DNA of 61,152 nt, taken from positions 1-61,152 of the forward strand of contig JAAYBI010000065.1 in the NCBI GenBank assembly GCA_012718915.1, read 5' to 3'. The DNA comes from Clostridiaceae bacterium. Lineage in GTDB: Bacteria; Bacillota; Clostridia; Saccharofermentanales; Saccharofermentanaceae. A program made the translations under genes and the position numbers. The stretch's first letter is position 1; the number at the start of each line of letters is the position of its first letter. Of this stretch, positions 54,598 through 61,152 are shown in pieces. Below the pieces are notes generated by a model. The model did not search any database. It worked only from the letters and a program-made list of their open reading frames with translations, and had not been told where the DNA came from.

Positions 54598-54832
54598 GCG
54601 GAATCGTTTTTGAGAGGAATCAAAAAACGCATTGCGATATAATCATCATTAAACAGATCAAATGTGAACGAAAAATTCCGATTTGATGTATTTATTTATA
54701 AAACTTTCACTACAAAGTCCCATGCTTAGTACATTAGAAATGATAAAATCAAATCAGTACAAGTAATTGATAGTAATTAATGGAGAATTTCAAATTTCTT
54801 GTAGACTGCATTAATTCATTTCGGAGGTGGTC

Positions 54833-55819
54833 ATGGCAGGGGTTGAGAATTCCAGAGCGAAACTGATCTATGTTCTTCAGATTCTATACAGAAAATCTGA
54901 CAGTGAGCGTGGCGTGACGCTTAAAGCGATTCAGGAGTATTTGAATGTAAGAGGAATATACGCTGAGCGCAAGTCAATATATCGAGACATTCGGATTCTG
55001 AACGACTGCGGTTATAGCATTTTCAAGAATAATGTTAAGCCGGTTGAATACTGCATAAGTGATCGTCAATTTGATATTGCGGAACTTCGGTTGTTGGTTG
55101 ACGCAGTTCAGTCTGCTCGGTTCATTTCCGAGTCTACGACGAATACCCTTACAAAAAAGATTGAGAGTTTGACCAGCGAGAGACTGGCAAAGATGATGCG
55201 TCGTCAGATTTTGTTTCATGGTCGCCCGAAGACTTTGAATGATGATGTATCCGAGATTACGGCCACGATTCAAAGTGCTATGGATGAGGGCGTGCGAATT
55301 CAATTTAAGTATCACGATTACCTTACCTCAAAATCCACTCAAGCCCGTAGAGATGGTTCGATTTATAGATTAAGCCCGTATGCACTGGTCTGGAATGATG
55401 ACTATTATTATGTTCTTGGCTATTATGAACGGCGCGAAAAGATCAGTTTTTTTCGAATTGACCGAATGCGCAAAGTAGAGAAGACCGAACATCAATCTAT
55501 TCCGAAGCCAAAAGGTTTAAATATTTCGGCCATGGTTGAGGAAAGCTTCGGTGTGTATTCGGGCAATAAAGAAAGTATGGATATTGAATTCTCGCGAGAA
55601 CTTATTAATCCGGTCATTGATCGATTCGGCGAAAAAACTCGAATAATATCAAGCAATGAGACTCATTTTGTCGCTCATGTGTCGGCGGCTATAAGTCCGG
55701 TGTTTTTCTCGTGGTTATTTCAATTCGGAGATAAGGTTCGCATCATCAGGCCACTTAGTGTTGTCAATCAATATAAAGAGATGCTGGATAGCGTTGCAAA
55801 AAAGATTTCGGATGAATAG
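54833..55819 (+). CDS. WYL-domain transcriptional regulator
   Basis: 328 residues. The N-terminal winged helix contains KLIYVLQILYRKSD, TLKAIQEYLNVRGIYAERKSIYRDIRIL, as in the YafY/DeoR-like WYL regulators. The WYL domain (about 138-225) includes IQFKYHDYL, YRLSPYALVWNDDYYYVLGY and FFRIDRMRKVE. WYL domains are thought to sense nucleic acids or nucleotides. The start at 54833 follows GGAGG by 5 nt; the GTG 6 nt upstream is less suitable. It stands alone before alaS. Confidence 0.9.
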   Translation: MAGVENSRAKLIYVLQILYRKSDSERGVTLKAIQEYLNVRGIYAERKSIYRDIRILNDCGYSIFKNNVKPVEYCISDRQFDIAELRLLVDAVQSARFISESTTNTLTKKIESLTSERLAKMMRRQILFHGRPKTLNDDVSEITATIQSAMDEGVRIQFKYHDYLTSKSTQARRDGSIYRLSPYALVWNDDYYYVLGYYERREKISFFRIDRMRKVEKTEHQSIPKPKGLNISAMVEESFGVYSGNKESMDIEFSRELINPVIDRFGEKTRIISSNETHFVAHVSAAISPVFFSWLFQFGDKVRIIRPLSVVNQYKEMLDSVAKKISDE

Positions 55820-55868
55820 TAATCTTCGAAATGAGCCGTCTATAATCGTCGAGGGTATTGGCTTGTCG

Positions 55869-55897
55869 TTGCTCTTGCTCTGTGATTAATGTAAAAT
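55869..55897 (+). promoter_or_regulatory. Probable alaS promoter
   Basis: TTGCTC (55869-55874) and TAAAAT (55892-55897) are separated by 17 bp, about 75 bp before the alaS ATG. The short leader has no room for a T-box and shows no T-box sequence, so tRNA-responsive attenuation is unlikely. Confidence 0.6.
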
Positions 55898-55972
55898 GAT
55901 TCATTGTGGATGGTTTTTTCGAAAGCCGTTATCGCAAGAGTTATTTATTGAATCGCAGAATGGAGCACATTT

Positions 55973-58648
55973 ATGGAACCGTTGAGTCTTAATGAAATCC
56001 GTGAAAGATACTTGAATTTTTTCGAGAAGAAGGCTCATTTGAGGTTGCCGTCGTTTCCGTTGGTGCCGCAAAATGACCCCTCAATATTGTTGATTAATGC
56101 AGGAATGACACCACTCAAGCCATTTTTTACGGGGGTGCAAACGCCACCGAGTCTTCGAGTCACGACGTGTCAGAAGTGTATCCGCACACCCGATATTGAA
56201 AATGTCGGACAAACTGCGCGTCACGGAACCTATTTTGAGATGCTCGGTAATTTTTCTTTCGGTGATTATTTTAAAAAGGAAGCGATCCCGTGGGCTTGGG
56301 AATTCTGCACTCAGGTTCTTGAAATGCCCGCAGATCGCCTTTATCCTTCCGTATATGAAGAAGATGATGAGGCTTATGCCATTTGGCGTGATGATGTTGG
56401 TGTTCCGGAGAATCGGATTTCCAGACTGGGGAAAGCAGATAATTTTTGGGAGCATGGCACCGGTCCTTGCGGACCTTGTTCTGAGATCTATTTTGATCGC
56501 GGTGTTAAGTACGGTTGCGGTTCACCGGACTGCAAAGTCGGTTGCGAGTGTGATCGATTTGTCGAATTTTGGAATCTCGTATTTACGCAGTATAATCGCG
56601 AAGAAGATGGCACATATACGCCGCTTCAAAAGAAAAACATCGATACCGGCGGTGGATTGGAGCGCTTTGCATGCATTATGCAGGGCGTCGATAATCTTTT
56701 CGAAGTCGACACCATCCGAAGTATTTTGGACAAGGTCTGCGAGTTATCAGGTGTGGTTTATGGGAAGAGCCATAAGGATGATGTTGCGATTCGTGTAATT
56801 ACGGATCATGCGCGCTCTTCGACTATGATGATTTCTGACGGTGTATTGCCTTCTAATGAGGGCAGGGGTTACGTTCTTCGCCGTTTGATGCGCCGCGCGG
56901 CTCGATTTGGTCGCTTGCTCGGCATAAAGGATTTATTCTTGACTCAGATTGCGGACCAAGTCATTGAACAGAATAAAGAGGCTTATCCGTCCCTTATCGA
57001 GAAACGTAGTTATATCATGACAGTTATTCGAAAGGAAGAAGAGGCATTTGCCAGAACAGTGGAGCAGGGATCGTCCATTCTGCAGAACATGATTGAATCA
57101 GCTCAAGCGCAAGGTCTCTTCGCACTATCCGGGGAAGATGTGTTTCGATTGCACGATACCTATGGTTTTCCGCTTGACTTGACCCGAGAGATTGCCAAAG
57201 ATGCCGGGTTGGCAGTGGATGAAGCCGGATTTGCCTCGCAGATGAAGAAGCAAAAAGATGCTGCGAGAGCGGCGACCAAAGCCAAAACAGACACTGCATG
57301 GGGCGGAAAAGAATTGCCGCAGGAGCTGCTATCGGATCGCGACGCGACGGAATTCGTCGGTTATGATCAACTAGTTTCCGAAGGTACCGTTCGATACATC
57401 ATTAAAGAAGATGAAGAGGATGCTCTGCAGATCGTGCCTGAGGCATTTTCAGGGGATACGGTGGTCGTAATTTTTGACAAGACTCCGTTTTATGCAACAT
57501 CCGGTGGACAGACACATGATATCGGTTCAATTTCGGCAGACGGATTTACCGGTGAAGTCATTAGTGTCGACAAAGATGCTTCCGGCAAATTTTTGAGCAC
57601 GATCAGAATCTGTGATGGTGCGATTCGTCAGGGTCAGACGCTTATTCAGAAGGTGGATGCCGATCGCAGACTATCTACGGCACGCCATCATACCACAACG
57701 CACATTCTCCAAAAGGCATTGAGAGATGTCCTTGGCGACCATGTTGAGCAGGCCGGCTCTTTAGTTTCTGACGAGCGTCTTCGTTTCGACTTCACACATT
57801 TTCAAGCGATAACGCCGGATGAACTGGAGTCGATTGAGAATCAAGTGAATGAAGTCATTCTTCGGGACGAACCGGTAGTGACGCGAGTCATGACCCCGGA
57901 TCAAGCTCGCGCAATGGGGGCTATGGCACTTTTCGGTGAGAAATACGGGGATACCGTTCGCGTCATCACAGTCGGAACTCAAGAAGCTCCATATTCAATG
58001 GAGCTTTGCGGAGGTACACATTTGACTCATGCCGGGCAGGCCGGCATGTTTCGGATCCTGTCGGAAAGCGGTATCGCGTCGGGCGTTCGTCGTATTGAGG
58101 CGGTAACCGGACGATCAGCAATTGCCGTAGCAAAATCAGAACATGACATCATCAAAGAAATGGGCGCCATACTTAAGGCGACACCGGATCAAATAGCAAA
58201 GAAGGTTCTCGGTATGGCTGCCGAGATCAGGTCGCTCGAAAAGCTGCTCGACCAGGTTCGAGAAGCTCAGAGCGGAAATGAAGCACAGGATCTGGTGCAG
58301 AAATCGGAGTCAATTTCCGGAGTGGATGTTGTTATCGCTGAAATCAAAGCCGAAAGTGCGGATGCGTTGAGAGATACCGCTGATAAGGTCAGAGATCATA
58401 TGGATAATGGTGTTGTCGTTTTGGCTGCGGTTCAGTCCGACAAGATTATGTTTGTCGTTATGGCCAGTCCAAAGGCAGTTTCTGCGGGCATTCACGCCGG
58501 CACCATAGTTAAATCTGCCGCAATGGCTTCAGGTGGTGGCGGTGGCGGACGCCCTGATATGGCGCAAGCCGGAGGTAAGAACGTCGACGCGCTTCCTCAA
58601 GCATTGGCGGCGGCAAGATCAGAGATCTGTCGTCAATTGGGTGCTTGA
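55973..58648 (+). CDS. alaS: Alanine--tRNA ligase
   Basis: 891 residues, normal for bacterial AlaRS. The N-terminal catalytic domain begins with LNEIRERYLNFFEKKAHLRLPS and has NAGMTPLKPFF, CQKCIRTPDIENVG and FEMLGNFSFGDYFK. The editing domain has the zinc motif HHTTTHIL and CGGTHLTHAG, and the C-terminal domain ends with a Gly-rich segment (GGGGGGRPDMAQAGG). Charges tRNA-Ala and clears mischarged Ser/Gly. GGAG lies before the ATG. Followed by a HIT protein gene. Confidence 0.97.
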   Translation: MEPLSLNEIRERYLNFFEKKAHLRLPSFPLVPQNDPSILLINAGMTPLKPFFTGVQTPPSLRVTTCQKCIRTPDIENVGQTARHGTYFEMLGNFSFGDYFKKEAIPWAWEFCTQVLEMPADRLYPSVYEEDDEAYAIWRDDVGVPENRISRLGKADNFWEHGTGPCGPCSEIYFDRGVKYGCGSPDCKVGCECDRFVEFWNLVFTQYNREEDGTYTPLQKKNIDTGGGLERFACIMQGVDNLFEVDTIRSILDKVCELSGVVYGKSHKDDVAIRVITDHARSSTMMISDGVLPSNEGRGYVLRRLMRRAARFGRLLGIKDLFLTQIADQVIEQNKEAYPSLIEKRSYIMTVIRKEEEAFARTVEQGSSILQNMIESAQAQGLFALSGEDVFRLHDTYGFPLDLTREIAKDAGLAVDEAGFASQMKKQKDAARAATKAKTDTAWGGKELPQELLSDRDATEFVGYDQLVSEGTVRYIIKEDEEDALQIVPEAFSGDTVVVIFDKTPFYATSGGQTHDIGSISADGFTGEVISVDKDASGKFLSTIRICDGAIRQGQTLIQKVDADRRLSTARHHTTTHILQKALRDVLGDHVEQAGSLVSDERLRFDFTHFQAITPDELESIENQVNEVILRDEPVVTRVMTPDQARAMGAMALFGEKYGDTVRVITVGTQEAPYSMELCGGTHLTHAGQAGMFRILSESGIASGVRRIEAVTGRSAIAVAKSEHDIIKEMGAILKATPDQIAKKVLGMAAEIRSLEKLLDQVREAQSGNEAQDLVQKSESISGVDVVIAEIKAESADALRDTADKVRDHMDNGVVVLAAVQSDKIMFVVMASPKAVSAGIHAGTIVKSAAMASGGGGGGRPDMAQAGGKNVDALPQALAAARSEICRQLGA

Positions 58649-58722
58649 TTTAGGAGATAATAATTTCGTCAAAATGTTAAGGTTAAGTTGAACCCGGTAT
58701 GTATCGGGAAATGGAGGCTCGT

Positions 58723-59064
58723 ATGTGTATTTTTTGCATGATAGCGAACAAAGAGATTCCTTCAACCATCGTTTACGAAAATGATGATGTCATTTGCTTT
58801 GATGATATCCATCCTGCAGCTCCTGTGCATGTATTAATTGTGCCGAAGCGTCATTTCGATAATATCGTCGACTTAAGTCAAGCTGTAGACGGCTTAGTTT
58901 CATATAAAGCCGTATTAGATGCCATTCCGGTTATCGCTGACATCAAAGGGACGCGACAGGGCTTTAGGTTAATCAACAACTGTGGTGAGGATGGCGGGCA
59001 AACCGTAATGCACGTTCATTTTCATCTTCTCGGAGGAAGAAAACTCGACGAGAAAATATTATAG
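58723..59064 (+). CDS. HIT-family nucleotide-binding hydrolase (Hint-like)
   Basis: 113 residues. CIFCMIANKEIPS and the DDVICFDDIHPAAPVHVLIVPKRH segment open the domain. The histidine triad is VMHVHFHLLGG at the C-terminus. Hint enzymes hydrolyse adenosine phosphoramidates. The start at 58723 has GGAGG 5 nt upstream; an in-frame ATG at 58699 lies before this SD and is rejected. It follows alaS by 74 bp and precedes the zinc-ribbon gene by 8 bp. Confidence 0.93.
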   Translation: MCIFCMIANKEIPSTIVYENDDVICFDDIHPAAPVHVLIVPKRHFDNIVDLSQAVDGLVSYKAVLDAIPVIADIKGTRQGFRLINNCGEDGGQTVMHVHFHLLGGRKLDEKIL

Positions 59065-59072
59065 GAGTAACT

Positions 59073-60662
59073 ATGCCATTTTCGTACAAATGTCCGAACT
59101 GTTCAGCGAATCTATTATTTGATCCGGATGCGCAGAAAATGCAATGCGCATTTTGTGATTCTAAAATTTCTCCGAATGATATCGTTTCCAAAGATGGATT
59201 GGAAGGCTTTATGCCCGGCGAAGCATGGGATGAAGAAACAGATGCATATGTTTGTGAGAATTGTGGCGCACAAGTGTTGGCCGGTGATGATACGATGGCG
59301 ACTTTTTGTGTGTACTGCAGTTCATCGTCTATCATCCGCCGCTCCATCGCAGGTGGTGTTAAGCCGAGCAAAATCATTCCGTTTGCTTTTGGCGAGGCTG
59401 AAGCACGGCGTTTGTTTTTGGATACGTGCAAGAAAAAGTATCTATTGCCTCGCAATTTTGCCGATGAAAAGAGCATCGAAAAGCTTAAGCCAATCTACAT
59501 TCCTGTGTGGCTATATGATTATGCCGTAGATGTGGATATCGAATTCGACAAGCAAGAAGGTTCATCCGGCAGAATAAATTGTGATGTTGTAAGAGATCCC
59601 GATAAAGTGACCGAGCACGCGATCCTTAAGCTACTTCGCGTTTTGAGTTTCGGGTCAAGAGAATATAAAGAAAATCTGGTAACGTATCGCAGGCGATCGG
59701 GAAATATGCTTTGGGCAAGGGTTCCGGTCGAGGCGTCCGGATACTTAGATGAATCATTGTTTTCGCGCATTGAGCCATATAATTATGAACGTCTGCACCA
59801 ATTTGAATCGCAGTATTTATCCGGTTTTTTCGCGGAAAAGACGGGTGTTTCAAGAGAAGAATACGACCGCGTGGCCAGGAAGAAAGTATCAAAATATGCG
59901 CTTCAGTTGTCAGTTGAGACGGAAGAGATTCTCAGCGGATCGTTTTGCTATTCAGATCATTCTGAATATTATCCGCCGATAGCGGAGTATGGGATATTGC
60001 CGGTATGGTTTTTTAACTACAATTATTTAGGTAAAAAGTACAGCTTTGCAATCAACGGTCAGACAGGAAGAGCGGCAGGCGTATTCCCGGTAAGTGTTTT
60101 CAAAGCATTATTCTTGGCTTTGGGAGCAGCGATGATTTTCTTGGGTTTGGGATTTCTGATCTCTTCGCTGTTTTTAGGTACCGAGGGCTCGTTTTTTGAT
60201 CCTCTGTTACATTGGCTGGATTATGCATTATTAGTGGATCCCAGGGTGTATTTTGTCGGTGTTCTTGCGAGATATGTTGTGCCGCCGATCTTGCTTGTGT
60301 CCACATTGATTCAGATTTTTCGAAAGCATAAGGGCGTTTCTGTCGTGGATGCCCGTACGTATGCGGATAATGAATCTTTGTCACAATTTTGGAAACATAC
60401 TGCGGGGATTTCTTTAGAAGACCGGATGATGATGGAGGCTGAAAAGGCGATTCGAGATAGGGACCGCAAGATGTCGCAGGGAGAAGAGACGATGGTTTCT
60501 ACTTCGACTTCTTTGGACAAACCCATTGAGTCCGGATTAATATCTGACGAGACTTCGAGGTCCTCCGAAGTGGCGGATTCGATAGCGCCGGCTGAGTTTG
60601 ACCCCCTTGAAGATTTGCCGGAATTTGATCCGGGTGGTCCAAATCCTTTCGCAAAAAAATAG
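59073..60662 (+). CDS. Zinc-ribbon membrane protein
   Basis: 529 residues. Two zinc-binding knuckle pairs open the protein: CPNC/CAFC at about 7-30, and CENC/CVYC near 65-90. A soluble domain of about 250 residues follows, then two membrane helices near 345-372 and 397-420, and an acidic C-terminal tail ending in Pro/Asp-rich sequence. This is the architecture of the TFIIB-type zinc-ribbon proteins often encoded with TPM-domain proteins in Bacillota. The function is unknown; a scaffold role at the membrane is possible. Confidence 0.75.
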   Translation: MPFSYKCPNCSANLLFDPDAQKMQCAFCDSKISPNDIVSKDGLEGFMPGEAWDEETDAYVCENCGAQVLAGDDTMATFCVYCSSSSIIRRSIAGGVKPSKIIPFAFGEAEARRLFLDTCKKKYLLPRNFADEKSIEKLKPIYIPVWLYDYAVDVDIEFDKQEGSSGRINCDVVRDPDKVTEHAILKLLRVLSFGSREYKENLVTYRRRSGNMLWARVPVEASGYLDESLFSRIEPYNYERLHQFESQYLSGFFAEKTGVSREEYDRVARKKVSKYALQLSVETEEILSGSFCYSDHSEYYPPIAEYGILPVWFFNYNYLGKKYSFAINGQTGRAAGVFPVSVFKALFLALGAAMIFLGLGFLISSLFLGTEGSFFDPLLHWLDYALLVDPRVYFVGVLARYVVPPILLVSTLIQIFRKHKGVSVVDARTYADNESLSQFWKHTAGISLEDRMMMEAEKAIRDRDRKMSQGEETMVSTSTSLDKPIESGLISDETSRSSEVADSIAPAEFDPLEDLPEFDPGGPNPFAKK

Positions 60663-60721
60663 ATTACCGAAGATCGCTACGTTCAATTATTGATTGAAGA
60701 GAATCGAAAAAATGCGGAATG

Positions 60722-60758
60722 AAATTGCTGCCGAACAGAGGCAGCAATTTTTTGTCTT
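60722..60758 (+). terminator. Terminator after the zinc-ribbon gene
   Basis: AAATTGCTGCC (60722-60732) pairs with GGCAGCAATTT (60740-60750), followed by TTTG. Confidence 0.9.
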
Positions 60759-60991
60759 TTGAATCTTTGAACAGCAAATAGAGCGAAACGTTTAAGGTTG
60801 TCAATCATTTTGGTTATTTGCGTTTCGATATAACTTATTTGTCCAAAAATCCGAAAAGTCCTGGTGTGGATTGATTTGTCAATTGATTCTCTTTACAATA
60901 CTTACCGAGTGTGCATATATTTTTTTCGCTATTTTGCACATACGGATACCAGGGGATGACATTTTTGCTTTTGTACAGAGGGGAGTCAATT
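60759..60991 (+). promoter_or_regulatory. Intergenic region with inverted CGAAACG/CGTTTCG motifs and a promoter
   Basis: CGAAACG (60784-60790) and CGTTTCG (60821-60827) form a wide inverted pair, and GCGAAACGTTT here repeats the core of the palindrome at 4971-4984. A -35/-10 candidate TTTACA (60892-60897) and TATATT (60916-60921) is spaced by 18 bp. TGTGCA and TGCACA flank the T-rich stretch after it. No gene is seen. Confidence 0.4.
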
Positions 60992-61152
60992 ATGCTTGTA
61001 TTCAAGGACACTCGTTACAGAAAACCATTGGCTTGGCTAGTAGTCCTAGCTGTTGTGTTTTCGCTGCTTATGCCCATAGCAATCCTATCGGGCACGGGCT
61101 CAGACCCCAGCACGGACTTGGTATTTTCTTTGTCCGATGAGATTGATCGCCG
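60992..61152 (+). CDS. Start of a secreted or membrane-anchored protein (cut by window edge)
   Basis: The first 53 codons are present; the gene runs off the window. After a basic start (KDTRYRKP) comes a hydrophobic segment LAWLVVLAVVFSLLMPIAIL and then a polar stretch SGTGSDPSTD, which suggests a signal peptide or single anchor. AGAGGGGAG lies 6 nt before the ATG at 60992. Zinc-ribbon proteins like its neighbour often precede TPM-domain proteins, but the visible part cannot confirm this. Confidence 0.65.
   Translation, partial: MLVFKDTRYRKPLAWLVVLAVVFSLLMPIAILSGTGSDPSTDLVFSLSDEIDR

Noticed and set aside
55820-55972. T-box riboswitch before alaS
   Set aside because: The leader after the predicted promoter is only about 75 nt and contains no T-box core or antiterminator.
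60871-61140. 89-codon frame overlapping the last partial gene
   Set aside because: The frame beginning at 60992 has a strong SD, a signal-peptide-like start and stays open to the window edge; the 60871 frame has none of these.

Overview
The window reads as chromosomal DNA of a Gram-positive bacterium of the Bacillota, most likely class Clostridia. Supporting signs are strong AGGAGG-type ribosome-binding sites, lipoproteins with short lipoboxes, the radA-ispD pair, a QueT-type ECF transporter subunit, MEP-pathway isoprenoid genes, a YtrA-type GntR regulator next to a DUF1648 membrane protein, and many small membrane families typical of Clostridia. I cannot name the genus. No prophage, insertion sequence, CRISPR array or integrase was recognised, so most of the window looks like core genome with some accessory material.

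Layout. 1-240: the tail of an rRNA operon (5S rRNA, tRNA-Asn and a terminator). 289-4119: leftward oxidoreductase and a two-gene ABC transporter. 4120-5389: a 1.27 kb gene-poor island holding an array of dyad repeats with 75-bp periodicity, a second dyad type, a 31-bp C-rich tandem repeat and a LacI-like palindrome. 5390-11710: rightward HerA-like ATPase, a decayed Crp/Fnr regulator, acyl-CoA synthetase, VOC protein and pirin. 11795-15714: leftward sbcDC with an ATGA overlap. 15931-19288: two overlapping SPFH membrane-protein genes and a beta-lactamase-fold hydrolase. 19368-23892: leftward RND exporter and its TetR regulator, with an operator next to a near-consensus promoter. 24092-28328: small membrane and metal-binding proteins and a GH43 lipoprotein. 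28490-31000: queT with a structured leader, a methyltransferase, a thioredoxin-fold lipoprotein and a divergent ispF. 30997-34152: leftward radA-ispD and an amidohydrolase. 34172-38504: leftward three-gene ABC-2 exporter whose last protein is fused to a CPBP protease. 38653-46094: DUF885 lipoprotein, an unusual PP2C-like/TM/LysM-like protein, and a serine-biosynthesis pair (class V aminotransferase and serA). 46193-52800: leftward MFS transporter, then DUF1015, FAD oxidoreductase and a YYY-type membrane protein. 52973-61152: GntR and DUF1648, a WYL regulator, alaS, a HIT protein, a zinc-ribbon membrane protein, and the start of a secreted protein cut by the window edge.

How genes work together. 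Likely functional units are sbcD-sbcC (DNA-end processing), the SPFH pair (membrane microdomain scaffold), the RND-TetR autoregulated efflux operon, radA-ispD, the NatA/NatB-like exporter (34172-38504), the class V aminotransferase with serA (serine from 3-phosphoglycerate), and gntR with its DUF1648 partner. The DUF1015, FAD oxidoreductase and YYY genes look co-transcribed, but their joint function is unknown.

I did not find a complete, clearly novel system. The strongest leads are the dyad-repeat island at 4492-5080, the SD-sequestering queT leader, the RND pump with a large helical insert and no adaptor gene, the PP2C-like/TM/LysM-like protein, and the IspF that lacks several conserved residues.
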